Made by a program: the position numbers and the translations under genes. A DNA stretch of 64,000 nt. It comes from Brevundimonas sp. UBA2388 (GTDB lineage Bacteria; Pseudomonadota; Alphaproteobacteria; Caulobacterales; Caulobacteraceae). Under the pieces are notes generated by a model. The model saw only the letters and a program-made list of their open reading frames with translations. It was not told the origin of the DNA and searched no databases. Below are positions 44,321 through 55,896 of the stretch, in pieces (positions within the stretch are counted from its first letter, which is position 1; each line of letters begins with the position of its first letter). Location: assembly GCA_002343425.1 (NCBI GenBank), contig DDSO01000045.1:1-64000 (forward strand), written 5' to 3'.

Positions 44321-45135
44321 CCCGCGATGAAGCGATCGAGGTTCTGACGGAAGCCGGACAGGCCGGGGACGAGGCGTTTCCTCTGCTGGAAGCCGCCATC
44401 GCCTGCGCCATCCACGACCAGCCGTTTCGCGACCCCCAGCCGGTCCGGACCCTCGCTGCCCACGCCACCGAACGGCTGGCGGAACGGGTTGCAGGCAAGG
44501 AAAGCCCCGACGAGGCCCTGACCGAGACCCTGGCCTCGGACCTGCGTCTCAACGGCGACCTGCTCAACCACGACAGCCCGGCCAATACGGATGTGATCGA
44601 CGTGGCCGAAACCCGCCGGGGCCTGTCCGGCGCACTGTCGATCTTCTATCTCGACGCGGCTCGTCAGGCGGGCGTGAAGGCCCAGGGCGTCGACTTCCCG
44701 GGCCATTTCCTGCTGCGGGTCGAGACCCCCGAAGGCCCGGTCGCCCTCGACCCCTTCAGCCAGGGCCGGCTGGTCCTGCCGTCGGAACTGACGCGGCGGG
44801 CCTTGCGGGCCGGGCTGACGCCCCACGTCGCCGACCGGCTGGACGTGCTGATGGCCCCGGTGAGCGACCGCCAGGCCCTGATCCGGCTCCAGAACGTCCT
44901 GTTCAGTCGGGCCATCCGCGCGGCGGACTATGAAGGGGCCGAGCGCTCGGCCCTGCGCCGCGCCCTGCTGGACCCCGACGACCACCGCCCCTGGCTGGAC
45001 GTCGCCGCCGCGCGCGAGAAACAGGGCTCCCTCGCCGGCGCGCTCGAAGCCCTGGCCCGGGCCCGCACAGTCGACGATCCTATGGAGGTCACCCGCCAGA
45101 TGTCGGTGGACCGGGTGCGGCTCCAGCTGAACTAG
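44317..45135 (+). CDS. SirB1-type transglutaminase-like/TPR protein
   Basis: 272 aa. The N-terminal part resembles the SirB1 transglutaminase-like domain (LNGDLLNHDSPANTDVIDV, GLSGALSIFYLDAARQAG, GVDFPGHFLLRVE with the His-containing motif), and the C-terminal part has tetratricopeptide-like helices (AIRAADYEGAERSALRRALLDPDD, GSLAGALEALARA). The catalytic Cys of true transglutaminases is not seen at the expected GxS/C site (GLSGAL), as is common in this family. Function unknown; it is conserved next to yraN and gshB. Confidence 0.82.
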   Translation: MTRDEAIEVLTEAGQAGDEAFPLLEAAIACAIHDQPFRDPQPVRTLAAHATERLAERVAGKESPDEALTETLASDLRLNGDLLNHDSPANTDVIDVAETRRGLSGALSIFYLDAARQAGVKAQGVDFPGHFLLRVETPEGPVALDPFSQGRLVLPSELTRRALRAGLTPHVADRLDVLMAPVSDRQALIRLQNVLFSRAIRAADYEGAERSALRRALLDPDDHRPWLDVAAAREKQGSLAGALEALARARTVDDPMEVTRQMSVDRVRLQLN

Positions 45136-45196
45136 ACTTGCGCCGCCGCCCCCCGCTGCCCATTAGCCAAGGTCCGAACGCTTGGAAGGACAGGGC

Positions 45197-46141
45197 ATGC
45201 TCAGAGTCGCGATCCAGATGGACCCCGTCGAGGCGGTCAACATCGAGTCCGACACCACCTGGCTGATGATGACCACGGCCCAGGAACGGGGGCACACCCA
45301 ATGGGTCTATGACGTCCGCACCCTGGCGCTGGAGGACGGCCGGCTCTTCTGCCGCGCCCGGCCGGTGACCCTCCGCCAGACCCAGGGCGACCACGTCACC
45401 CTCGGCGACGAGGTAAAACTGGACCTCGGTGAGGATGTCGACGTCATCCTGATGCGTCAGGACCCGCCCTTCGACATGGCCTATGTCACCTCGACCTATC
45501 TGCTCGAGACCGTGCATCCGAAGACGCTGGTGGTGAATGATCCCGCCGAGGTCCGGTCCGCGCCCGAAAAGCTGCTGGTGACGAAATTCCCCGGCCTGAC
45601 TCCGCCCACCCTGATCAGTTCCGACCCGGTCGCCCTGGTCGATTTCCATGAACGCCACGGCGATGTGGTGCTGAAGCCCCTGCACGGCGCGGCCGGCTCG
45701 GGCGTGGTCAAGCTGAAGGCCGGCGATCCCAATCTCGAGGCCCTGGTCGAGATCCACATGACCGGCAGTCGTGATCCACTGGTGATCCAGAAATTCATCC
45801 CGGCGGTCTCGAAGGGCGACAAGCGGATCATCCTGATCGACGGCGAGCCGGTGGGGGCCATCAACCGCATCCCGGCCAAGGACCAGGTCCGCTCCAACCT
45901 GCGCGTCGGCGGCACCGCCGCCCCGGTCGAACTGACGGAGCGCGACCGCGACATCTGCGCCGCCATCGGCCCGGAGCTGAGGGCGCGCGGCCTGATCTTC
46001 GTTGGCATCGATGTAATCGGCGACTACCTCACTGAGATCAACGTCACCTCGCCGACCGGGGCCCAACAGCTCAAACGCTTCACGGGCGTCGATGCCTCGG
46101 CCCTGATGTGGGACGTGATCGAGCGGAAGCGGGCGGGCTGA
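45197..46141 (+). CDS. gshB: Glutathione synthetase
   Basis: 314 aa ATP-grasp ligase that joins gamma-glutamylcysteine and glycine. The ATG at 45197 has AAGGA 7-10 nt upstream; TTG at 45182 is less likely. Motifs: [20 protein letters not shown] at the N-terminus, [29 protein letters not shown] (ATP phosphate loop), [20 protein letters not shown] and the C-terminal [17 protein letters not shown] metal site. The rsmI-yraN-sirB1-like-gshB order is typical of Caulobacterales. Confidence 0.95.
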   Translation: MLRVAIQMDPVEAVNIESDTTWLMMTTAQERGHTQWVYDVRTLALEDGRLFCRARPVTLRQTQGDHVTLGDEVKLDLGEDVDVILMRQDPPFDMAYVTSTYLLETVHPKTLVVNDPAEVRSAPEKLLVTKFPGLTPPTLISSDPVALVDFHERHGDVVLKPLHGAAGSGVVKLKAGDPNLEALVEIHMTGSRDPLVIQKFIPAVSKGDKRIILIDGEPVGAINRIPAKDQVRSNLRVGGTAAPVELTERDRDICAAIGPELRARGLIFVGIDVIGDYLTEINVTSPTGAQQLKRFTGVDASALMWDVIERKRAG

Positions 46142-46202
46142 CGCCCCTCTTGCCAAGCTGACCGGTTCATGGTTCGTTCTTCTCGTATAGCGGGAGGAAA
46201 CG

Positions 46203-47792
46203 ATGCTCGCCAGCGTGGTGACGGTGGCCTTCGAGGGGGTGGACGCCCGGCGGGTGGACGTGCAGGTCCACCAACTGCCTTCGGGGGACCAGTCGTCCTT
46301 CACCATCGTCGGCCTGGCCGACAAGGCGGTGGCCGAGAGCCGGGAGCGGGTCCGCGGCGCGTTCGCCGGCATAGGCCTGTCGCTCCCGCCCAAGCGGATC
46401 ATCGTCAATTTGGCGCCGGCGGACCTGCCCAAGGAGGGCAGTCACTTCGATCTCCCTGTCGCCCTCGCCCTGCTGGCGTCGATGGGCGTCATCCCGCCGG
46501 ACATGCTGTCCGGCTGGGCGGCCGTGGGTGAGCTGGGGCTGGACGGCCGGATCGCCCCCGTCGGCGGAACCCTGCCCGCGGCGGTGGCGGCCGACGCCAT
46601 GGGTCTGGGCCTGATCTGCCCCGAGGCCAACGGGCCCGAGGCCGCCTGGGCCGGCGACGTGGCCGTGCTGGCCCCGCGCTCCCTGATCGGGCTGGTCAAC
46701 CACTTCAAGGGAACCCAGGTGCTGCGGCGGCCGGAGCCGGGGGCGATGCGATCCGGCGACCGCATCCCGGACCTGCGAGAGGTCAAGGGTCAGGAGAGCG
46801 CCAAACGGGCGCTGGAGATCGCAGCCGCCGGCGGACACAACCTGCTGTTCGTCGGCCCGCCCGGCTCAGGCAAATCGATGATGGCGGCGCGCCTGCCGGG
46901 CCTGCTGCCGCCGTTGACGCCGAAGGAGTTGCTGGAGACCTCAATGGTCTGGTCGGTGGCCGGCCTGATCGAGCGCGGCGCTCTGACCCGTGACCGGCCG
47001 TTCCGCAGCCCCCACCATTCGGCCTCGATGGCCGCCCTGACCGGCGGGGGTCTGCGCGCCAAGCCGGGCGAGGCCTCGCTCGCGCATAACGGCGTGCTCT
47101 TTCTGGACGAACTCCCCGAATACAGTGCGCAAGCCCTCGATTCCCTGCGGGCGCCGCTGGAGACGGGGGAGATCGTGGTGGCGCGGGCCAACGCCCATGT
47201 CCGCTATCCGGCCCGGTTCCAGCTGATCGCCGCCATGAACCCGTGCCGGTGCGGCCTCGGCGGCGGCGGCAAGGGGGCGTGCGGCAAGGCTCCGCGCTGC
47301 CAGCGCGACTACCAGAACCGCATCTCGGGCCCGATGTTCGACCGCATCGACCTGACCGTCGAGACGCCGCCGGTCACGGCCGCCGACATGGCCCTGCCGC
47401 CGCCCGCCGAGGGCACGGCCGAGGCCTCCGCCCGGGTTCTGGCCGCACGCGCCATGCAGGAGGACCGGCTGCGCGCCGCGGGCATCGACCCGGACACGGC
47501 TCGCGACCAGGCGGTCAACGCCCGCGCCTCAGGCGAGACCCTGGATCGGTTCGCCACGCCGGACGAGGCGGGGCGGGCCCTGCTGATGCGCGCGGGACAG
47601 GCCGGCGGCCTGACCGCCCGGGGCTGGACCCGGACCCTGCGGCTGGCCCGCACCATCGCCGATCTGGACGGTTGCGACGGCGTCCTGCGCCGCCACATCG
47701 CCGAAGCCCTCGTCTATCGCCGGACGACTGTGGGCGCCCAGGGGGATTTCGAACGTCAGACCGGAGATCGCGCGGGGACACGCGCCTTCTGA
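46203..47792 (+). CDS. comM: YifB/ComM-family Mg-chelatase-like AAA+ ATPase
   Basis: 529 aa. An N-terminal ChlI-like domain (VEGADxRxV-style start, SFTIVGLADKAVAESRERVR, KRIIVNLAPADLPKEGSHFDLPVALALL) precedes an AAA+ core with Walker A LLFVGPPGSGKSMMAARLPG, RPFRSPHHSASMAALTGGG and LFLDELPEY. The zinc-like C-x-C...C...C loop (NPCRCGLGGGGKGACGKAPRCQRD) and C-terminal helical domain are normal. ComM promotes branch migration during natural transformation. It follows gshB by 61 bp. Confidence 0.93.
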   Translation: MLASVVTVAFEGVDARRVDVQVHQLPSGDQSSFTIVGLADKAVAESRERVRGAFAGIGLSLPPKRIIVNLAPADLPKEGSHFDLPVALALLASMGVIPPDMLSGWAAVGELGLDGRIAPVGGTLPAAVAADAMGLGLICPEANGPEAAWAGDVAVLAPRSLIGLVNHFKGTQVLRRPEPGAMRSGDRIPDLREVKGQESAKRALEIAAAGGHNLLFVGPPGSGKSMMAARLPGLLPPLTPKELLETSMVWSVAGLIERGALTRDRPFRSPHHSASMAALTGGGLRAKPGEASLAHNGVLFLDELPEYSAQALDSLRAPLETGEIVVARANAHVRYPARFQLIAAMNPCRCGLGGGGKGACGKAPRCQRDYQNRISGPMFDRIDLTVETPPVTAADMALPPPAEGTAEASARVLAARAMQEDRLRAAGIDPDTARDQAVNARASGETLDRFATPDEAGRALLMRAGQAGGLTARGWTRTLRLARTIADLDGCDGVLRRHIAEALVYRRTTVGAQGDFERQTGDRAGTRAF

Positions 47793-47870
47793 GTCCTGTC
47801 CCGGCTTAACCTGGCCGATTGAGCCGGTCTTAAGGGATTACCCCGCAGGATGCCGGTCGAGGAGATCGGC

Positions 47871-49391
47871 ATGGCGCGGCGGGCGAAGGCAGGTGTGGCG
47901 ACGGAGGCTCCGGAACAGCAGTTCCTGCGCCTGATGAGCCACGAGATGCGCACGCCGCTCAACGGTGTCATCGGCATGCTGGGTCTGTTGTCGCGCACGC
48001 GGCTGGACGGCGCCCAGCGCGCCTATGCCGAGGCGGCGCGCTCGTCGGCGGAGCATCTGCTGGGTCTCGTCAACGACCTGCTGGACTACGCGAGGCTGGA
48101 AGCCGGAAAGCTGGAATTCGACCACGCCCCTGTCGACCTCGAGGCACTGGTCCGCGGCGTCGCCGAACTGCTGAGCCCGCGGGCCCATGAAAAGGGCCTC
48201 GAGATCGCCTGGTCCGTGGCGCCCGGCGCCGTGGACGTCATGGGCGACGAAGGCCGCCTGCGACAGGTGCTGTTCAACCTCGCGGGCAACGCCGTCAAAT
48301 TCACCGAGACCGGCGGCGTGCGCATCGCCGTCGAGCGCACCGGCGGCTCCGACAAGGCGCCCCGGCTCGCCTTCATCATCGATGACACGGGTCCCGGCGT
48401 CCCGGCCGAGGCGCGTACGCGGATCTTTGAGGAGTTCGGCCACGTCGACGCCTCGGACGCCAGCCGTTTCGGCGGAGCGGGTCTTGGGCTGGCGGTTGTC
48501 TCCAGACTGGCCGCCGCCATGCAGGGCTCGGTGTCGGTGGCCGACCGGCCCGATGGCCCAGGGGCGCGGTTCCTTTTCGAGACGACCTTCGATGCGGCGC
48601 CCGATGCGGCGCGGGGCGTGCCTCTCGCCGGCCACGCTGTCGCCGTGGTCAGCCCCGATCCCTTCATCCGCGCCGCCGCCATGGACCAGATCGAGGCCTC
48701 GGGCGGGATGGTGCAGGCGGACGCCGGGATCGTGTTGATCGATCACGCCTCGCGCGAGAATGGTCAGGGTCTTGTTCGACGGCCCGCCGACGGCCGCGCC
48801 ATCGTTCTGCTCAAGCCTGCGGAGCGCGACCTGATCGCCCGCTATCGCGGCGCCGGCTTCCACGGCTATCTGATCAAGCCCCTTCGGCGCGGCTCGCTGG
48901 CCGAGCGGGTGCTGGCGGCGTCTGGTTCGGGTCATGCCCACCAGCCCGGACTGCCGCCCCCGCCACCGCCCGAGGACGACCGCGTCGCCCCGACGCGGTT
49001 CTCAGGCACGCGGGTCCTGCTGGTCGAGGACAATCCGGTCGGGGCCCTGCTGGCCGCCACCCTGCTGCGCCGCGAGGGCTGCGCCGTCGAGACCGCCGCC
49101 AGCGGTCATGAGGCGGTCGATGCGATGAAGCGGGCCCGTTACGATCTGGTCTTCATGGACATGCGGATGCCGGGCATGGACGGACCCAGCGCGGCCCGCG
49201 CCATTCGCGCCCGCGGCGACCGGACGCCCATCGTCGCCCTGACCGCCAACGCCTTCGCCGAGGACCGCAAGGCCTGTCTCGAGGCGGGGATGAACGACCA
49301 TCTGGTCAAGCCGCTGGAGCTGGAATCCCTGCGCGCCTCGCTCGCCCGCTGGACGAACCGCACGGACCGCGCCAAGGTCGCCGCCGGATAG
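47871..49391 (+). CDS. Cytoplasmic hybrid histidine kinase with degenerate and intact receivers
   Basis: About 506 aa. ATG 47871 has AGGAG 7 nt upstream; an ATG 7 codons earlier (47850) is the alternative. There is no sensor domain: HisKA starts almost at once (FLRLMSHEMRTPLNGVIGML), then HATPase (NLAGNAVKF, GAGLGLAVV), then a degenerate receiver-like region (about 250-345, HAVAVVSPDPFIRAAAMDQI ... FHGYLIKPLRRG) without the acidic pocket, and a C-terminal intact receiver (VLLVEDNPVGALL, phospho-Asp in FMDMRMPGMDG, LTANAFAED, LVKPLE). Input must come from a partner. The gene is downstream of comM in the same direction. Confidence 0.92.
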   Translation: MARRAKAGVATEAPEQQFLRLMSHEMRTPLNGVIGMLGLLSRTRLDGAQRAYAEAARSSAEHLLGLVNDLLDYARLEAGKLEFDHAPVDLEALVRGVAELLSPRAHEKGLEIAWSVAPGAVDVMGDEGRLRQVLFNLAGNAVKFTETGGVRIAVERTGGSDKAPRLAFIIDDTGPGVPAEARTRIFEEFGHVDASDASRFGGAGLGLAVVSRLAAAMQGSVSVADRPDGPGARFLFETTFDAAPDAARGVPLAGHAVAVVSPDPFIRAAAMDQIEASGGMVQADAGIVLIDHASRENGQGLVRRPADGRAIVLLKPAERDLIARYRGAGFHGYLIKPLRRGSLAERVLAASGSGHAHQPGLPPPPPPEDDRVAPTRFSGTRVLLVEDNPVGALLAATLLRREGCAVETAASGHEAVDAMKRARYDLVFMDMRMPGMDGPSAARAIRARGDRTPIVALTANAFAEDRKACLEAGMNDHLVKPLELESLRASLARWTNRTDRAKVAAG

Positions 49392-49422
49392 GGACGCGGG
49401 GGCGTCCGGGAGAGACGCGCCG

Positions 49423-50781
49423 ATGACCGACAAGCCTGTGGAAGCCGCGCCACGCAAGGCGACCACGAAGGACGTGTTCAAGGCGCTGGGCCGGGGCCGT
49501 GTCCTGATCACACTGCTGCTGGGCTTCGGCTCGGGCCTGCCCTTCCTGCTGACGGGCGCGACGCTCAGCCTCTGGCTGGCGGAGGGCGATGTCACCCTGT
49601 CGGCCATCGGCTTCATTTCGTGGGTGGGCCTCGCCTATTCCTTCAAATTCATCTGGGCGCCCGTTGTCGACCGGTTTGACGTGCCCATACTCGGTCGGTT
49701 CGGGCGGCGGCGCGGCTGGATGCTGTTGTCCCAGTTGCTGGTCGGCGGGGCGCTGATCTCGATGGCGATCATTGGCCCGGAGGGCGGGCTGACCGCCCTC
49801 GGCTCCGCCGCCCTTGTCACGGCCTTCGCTTCCGCGACCCAGGACATCGTCGTCGACGCCTGGCGGATCGAGACCGCCGAGGACGACGAGGACCTGAGCT
49901 TGCTGACCTCGGCCTACCAACTCGGCTACCGGTTCGCGATGCTCGCCGGCAATGCGTTGATCCTCTTCTTCGCGAGCTGGTTCGGCTGGAATGGCGCCTA
50001 CGGCATCTGGGGCGCGGCCATGTCGATCGCGATCATCGCCACCCTGTTCGCGAAGGAGCCGCTGGATCGTTCGGACATCGCGAAAGCCACAGGCGGTGCG
50101 GCGCCGTGGACAGCGCGCGGCATGTATGACGCCGTCGTCGGCCCGTTCATCAACTTCGTGAAGACCCACAAGACCGCCGCCCTGCTCATGCTGGCGGCGA
50201 TCAGCCTTTACCGGCTGCCGGACTTCGTCATGGGGCCGATGGTCGGGCCGTTCTATCTCGATCTGGGTCTGACCAAGGAGGCCATCGGCGCCATGCGGCT
50301 GAGCGCCGGTCTGGCGGGTTCGCTCACCGGAATCGCCGCCGGCGGCATTTTCGCCCTCCGGTTCGGCTTTGGCCGGACTCTGTTGCTGGGCGCCCTGATC
50401 GGTCCGATGTCGAACCTGGGCTACACCCTGATGGCGATGGTCGGCCTCTCGACCCCGATGTTCGCAGGGGTGCTGTTCGTTGAGAACTTCAGCGAGGGTT
50501 TGGCCGGCGCCGCGCTCGTCGCCTACATGTCCAGCCTCACCGGCATCGGCTACACCGCCACCCAGTATGCCCTGCTCAGCTCGTTCTACGCCATTCTCGG
50601 CAAATTCCTGAAGGGCTTCTCGGGCGTGGTCGTCGACGGCTTACAGCAGGGCAACGAGCTTATGGTCGCCTACGCCCTCTTCTTCGCCGGAACGGCGGCG
50701 GTCGGGATACCCGCCGTATTCCTGTGCTGGCTGCTGGACCGCCGGAACCGCAGGCTGAAGGCGGAGTTGGGGGCGACCTGA
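49423..50781 (+). CDS. ampG: AmpG-like muropeptide MFS permease
   Basis: 452 aa with about 12 membrane segments. The AmpG signature is visible in LLLGFGSGLPFLLTGATLSLWL, KFIWAPVVDRFDVPILGRFGRRRGWM, QDIVVDAWRIE and FVENFSEGLAGAALVAYMSSL. AmpG imports GlcNAc-anhydroMurNAc peptides released from peptidoglycan. With amgK and murU elsewhere in the window this supports an active wall-recycling route. It lies 31 bp after the hybrid kinase and is convergent with maeB (4 bp apart). Confidence 0.92.
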   Translation: MTDKPVEAAPRKATTKDVFKALGRGRVLITLLLGFGSGLPFLLTGATLSLWLAEGDVTLSAIGFISWVGLAYSFKFIWAPVVDRFDVPILGRFGRRRGWMLLSQLLVGGALISMAIIGPEGGLTALGSAALVTAFASATQDIVVDAWRIETAEDDEDLSLLTSAYQLGYRFAMLAGNALILFFASWFGWNGAYGIWGAAMSIAIIATLFAKEPLDRSDIAKATGGAAPWTARGMYDAVVGPFINFVKTHKTAALLMLAAISLYRLPDFVMGPMVGPFYLDLGLTKEAIGAMRLSAGLAGSLTGIAAGGIFALRFGFGRTLLLGALIGPMSNLGYTLMAMVGLSTPMFAGVLFVENFSEGLAGAALVAYMSSLTGIGYTATQYALLSSFYAILGKFLKGFSGVVVDGLQQGNELMVAYALFFAGTAAVGIPAVFLCWLLDRRNRRLKAELGAT

Positions 50782-50785
50782 TCGC

Positions 50786-53068
<2,283 letters not shown>

Positions 53069-53139
53069 GCCTGTTCCTAAGCCGGGGGAGGGGCGGGGAC
53101 AACCGTTGAGGCGGTGCGGGGGCGCCCGGTGGCGGGCGG

Positions 53140-53263
53140 TTGGTGGGTGATCAGTGATGAGTGGTTGGCCTGCACCTGTGCAGCCGTGCGGGCCGCGCCG
53201 ACCTTCCGCTGGCAGCGAAGCGGCAATCACCAATCACTAATCACTACTCACCCTTCACCCACG
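53140..53263. repeat. Repeat family A, copy 3 (with core, reverse orientation)
   Basis: It lies upstream of maeB. The left arm has degraded 7-mers (GTGATGA, GTGGTTG), the core 53166-53225 is the reverse complement of the core near 34.2 kb (CTGCCAGCGGAAGG, GGCGCGGCCCGC, TGCAGGCCAA), and the right arm has strong inverted units (AATCACC, AATCACT, AATCACT, ACTCACC, CTTCACC). The core differs from the other copies at many positions but is clearly the same sequence. Confidence 0.8.
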
Positions 53264-53772
53264 ACTCTTCGCCGCTTCGGCTGAAGCGGTCGGGGAGGGC
53301 GCGGGGCGGCCGGGCCTCGCCCGGTGCTTTGATAGTTTTACCGTTTCGACGAAGCAGACGCGCCCCGCGCAGCCGTTTTCCACGCGCCCTCCGGGTAGTG
53401 GCCCTGACTTCGGACCTGACCGGATCTCCGCCGCAGCCGTTGCCGGCTGCGACGCGCGGCGGACATGACGGTCTCGCCGTCAGCAGCCCGCACAAGAAGC
53501 GCGCGGCGAGCAGGCGGAGGCCATCCATCGACCTCCGCAAGGACCCCCGGGGTATCCATCCCCCGGGCTTCATCGCTCGACCACAGCCCGCCGCCATCGG
53601 GGCGCTGGATCCGACGCCCTCCCCACCGACGGGATGGGGGAATTATGGGGGCGGTCCCAGCCATGATGGCTGATGACGCTCCAATTTCTGGAAGTGGAGC
53701 GGAATCAGGGGGTTGGCGCGGCGGGATATGCTGGCAATCGGCGGATTGTCAGCGGTCGAAATCCCACCCGCT
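53264..53772. other. Intergenic region without a recognised gene but with structure
   Basis: About 500 bp between maeB and dapF. Near its left end are two strong hairpins: CCGCTTC-GGCT-GAAGCGG (53272-53289) and CCGGGC-CTC-GCCCGG (53310-53324), the second followed by TGCTTTGATAGTTTT. A minus-strand frame (53244-53597) is open but its composition (Arg/Gly/Ala-rich) is that of random GC-rich DNA. A GGTCAGGTCCGAAG string on the minus strand (53408-53421) recalls SRP RNA but the rest does not fit. It may hold a non-coding RNA or a decayed gene. Confidence 0.4.
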
Positions 53773-53938
53773 ATCGTCATTCCGGCGAATGCCGGAACCC
53801 AGCGGCGCGCGAGAGCGCGAAGCTGTCGGAAGCGCAATGAGTGAACGGTGACCGGTCACCGGTGTTTCGCCGCCGTCGCGGCGCCGCTGGGTTCCGGGTC
53901 TCCGAGCCGCTGCGCGTCTCTCCGCCCGGAATGACGAT
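53773..53938. repeat. Repeat family B, copy 1 (166-bp palindromic element)
   Basis: Terminal inverted repeats ATCGTCATTCCGG / CCGGAATGACGAT are perfect over 13 bp, with a second inner pair GGAACCCAGCGGCGC / GCGCCGCTGGGTTCC. The interior (GAGCGCGAAGCTGTCGG, GTTTCGCCGCCGTCGCGGC) is shared with 60341-60504. It ends 16 bp before the dapF stop. It resembles widespread intergenic palindromes of Proteobacteria with GTCATTCC ends; no transposase is nearby. Confidence 0.85.
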
Positions 53939-53954
53939 AGCCGCAGGGGCAGTG

Positions 53955-54788
53955 TCAGATCGACAACGTCCCCGTCCGTTCGACCTCCACCGGACCGGTC
54001 ATGAAGACGTGGCCGCTGGCCTCGTCCCATTCGATCTTCAGCTCTCCGCCATCCACCTCCACCGTCGCCGCCCGTTCGCTCAGGCCGCGGCGCGCGGCGG
54101 CGACAAGGGCAGCGCAGGCGCCGGTGCCGCAGGCCTTCGTCAGGCCGGCGCCGCGCTCCCAGACGCGCAGGCGGATATGGTCGGGCGCGAGGACATGGGC
54201 GAAGCCGACATTGACGCCCTCGGGAAAGCGCGGGTGGTGCTCGATCAACGAGCCCGTGCCGCGCACGAAGCCGTCGTTCGGCGCATGGTCCATGAAGAAG
54301 ACCACGTGCGGATTGCCCATGGAGACGGCGCCGGGCGTATGCAGGACCGGGTCGTCGATGGGGCCGACCTGAAGCTCGATGCCGCGCGTGTCCATGGCCT
54401 CGTCGAGCGGGATCTGGCTCCAGTCCAGACGCGGGGCGCCCATGTCGATGGTCACCCGACCGTCCTGCTCCTGGCGCGCGGTGGTCGTTCCGGCCAGGGT
54501 GTCGATGACGACCCGATCCTTGCCGCTCGACTGCATCAGGATCCAGCCGACGCAGCGCAGGGCGTTGCCGCAGGTCTCCACCTGGCCGCCGTCCGCGTTC
54601 CAGACCCGCATGAAGGCGTCCGCGGTGTTCGACGGCTCCAGGGCGATCAACTGGTCGCAACCCTCGCCCGTCATCCGGTCGGAGATGGCGCGCGCCTGGT
54701 CGGCCGTCGGCGCGAACGGCGTCTCGAGCGCATTGACGACGACGAAGTCGTTGCCGGCGCCGTTCATCTTGACGAAGGGTCTGGCCAT
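53955..54788 (-). CDS. dapF: Diaminopimelate epimerase
   Basis: About 277 aa; start MARPFVKMNGAGNDFVVVN at 54788 (an ATG one codon earlier is equivalent). The enzyme interconverts LL- and meso-diaminopimelate for lysine and peptidoglycan. Both catalytic cysteines are seen: ETCGNALRCVGWIL and TKACGTGACAALVAA. Length and motifs are canonical. It is divergent from the ion-channel gene with about 60 bp between, and its 3' end abuts a palindromic repeat. Confidence 0.95.
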   Translation of the reverse strand: MARPFVKMNGAGNDFVVVNALETPFAPTADQARAISDRMTGEGCDQLIALEPSNTADAFMRVWNADGGQVETCGNALRCVGWILMQSSGKDRVVIDTLAGTTTARQEQDGRVTIDMGAPRLDWSQIPLDEAMDTRGIELQVGPIDDPVLHTPGAVSMGNPHVVFFMDHAPNDGFVRGTGSLIEHHPRFPEGVNVGFAHVLAPDHIRLRVWERGAGLTKACGTGACAALVAAARRGLSERAATVEVDGGELKIEWDEASGHVFMTGPVEVERTGTLSI

Positions 54789-54848
54789 CATCGCCGCATA
54801 TAGCGTTTGCCGGTTCCTTGCGCGAGCCAGCCGCGTTATCGCTGCGTG

Positions 54849-55667
54849 ATGAGTCGAGCCAGGCCCGCGCCCGAACCCGAGTCCGTCGAGCACAAGAACG
54901 GCGGCCTGCGCCTGCGGGCCCGTTTGCGGGCGCTCTATCACGGGTCCTCGCCGGTGGCGGTCCGGTTCCGGCTGGCGGTGCTGATCGTCGACCTGGCCAT
55001 TGTCGCCTTCTTCATCGCCGCGCCCCTGCTGCGCGGCGAAGGGCTGATCTTCTACATCATCGACTATGTCATAGCGGCGATTCTGGCGGCCGATCTGGCG
55101 GCGCGGGCCTCAGCCTATTCCAATATCCGTGACTGGTTGAGGAAGCCGATCGTCTGGATGGACCTGTTCATCCTCGCGACCCTGCTGTTCCCCTTCTTCT
55201 TCAACCTGGGCTTCCTGCGGGTGTTGCGATTGTGGACCCTGATCCATTCGGACTTCTTCTGGCGCACGGTCGGGCGTCGCTATGACGACACCCGGGTCGA
55301 GGACGTGATCAAGGCGCTGGTGTCGCTGGTCACCTTCGTCTTCGTGGCGACCGGCTTCGTCTACACCAGCTTCATGGGCCGACATGACGGCATCAGCGGC
55401 TATCTCGACGCCCTGTATTTCACCGTCACCAGCCTGACCACGACGGGTTATGGCGACATCACCCTGCCGGGGGACTGGGGCCGGATCGTCTCCATCCTGA
55501 TCATGCTGGGCGGGGTGACCCTGTTCGTGCGGCTGGGCCAGACCCTGTTGCGGCCGAACAAGGTGCGCTTCCCCTGCGATCGCTGCGGCCTTCAGGTGCA
55601 TGACCCGGACGCAGTGCACTGCAAGGCCTGCGGCCAGATATTGTGCATTCCGGACGAGGGGGCCTGA
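54849..55667 (+). CDS. Two-pore-type potassium channel protein with C-terminal zinc ribbon
   Basis: About 272 aa. The voltage-sensor-like N-terminal half has four hydrophobic segments (VLIVDLAIVAFFIAAPLL, IIDYVIAAILAADLAAR, WMDLFILATLLFPFFFN) with basic residues between, and the pore domain carries the K+ selectivity filter SLTTTGYGDITLPG after FTVT. After the last helix (IVSILIMLGGVTLFV) a C-x2-C...C-x2-C zinc ribbon (FPCDRCGLQV, CKACGQILC) forms the cytoplasmic tail. The ligand or gating signal is unknown. The stop lies 3 bp before a repeat of family A. Confidence 0.88.
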   Translation: MSRARPAPEPESVEHKNGGLRLRARLRALYHGSSPVAVRFRLAVLIVDLAIVAFFIAAPLLRGEGLIFYIIDYVIAAILAADLAARASAYSNIRDWLRKPIVWMDLFILATLLFPFFFNLGFLRVLRLWTLIHSDFFWRTVGRRYDDTRVEDVIKALVSLVTFVFVATGFVYTSFMGRHDGISGYLDALYFTVTSLTTTGYGDITLPGDWGRIVSILIMLGGVTLFVRLGQTLLRPNKVRFPCDRCGLQVHDPDAVHCKACGQILCIPDEGA

Positions 55668-55669
55668 GG

Positions 55670-55797
<128 letters not shown>

Positions 55798-55896
55798 CCT
55801 CCAAGATGACAAAGCCGTAACCTCGACGCGCCCGGCTTGCCGCAACCCGACCCGCCGTTAAGGTGCCGCCCGACCCATCGTCGGAGACACCGTTCC

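Noticed and set aside
53069-53233. N-terminal extension of maeB
   Set aside because: Encoded mostly by repeat family A; the MADLTDKQ start matches the usual family N-terminus.
53408-53421. SRP (4.5S) RNA-like GGTCAGGTCCGAAG on the minus strand
   Set aside because: The conserved GGAAGCAGCC loop and pairing arms do not follow; the match is short and probably accidental.
53244-53597. 117-aa minus-strand open frame
   Set aside because: Low-complexity Arg/Gly/Ala composition, partly inside a repeat, and no RBS or domain.
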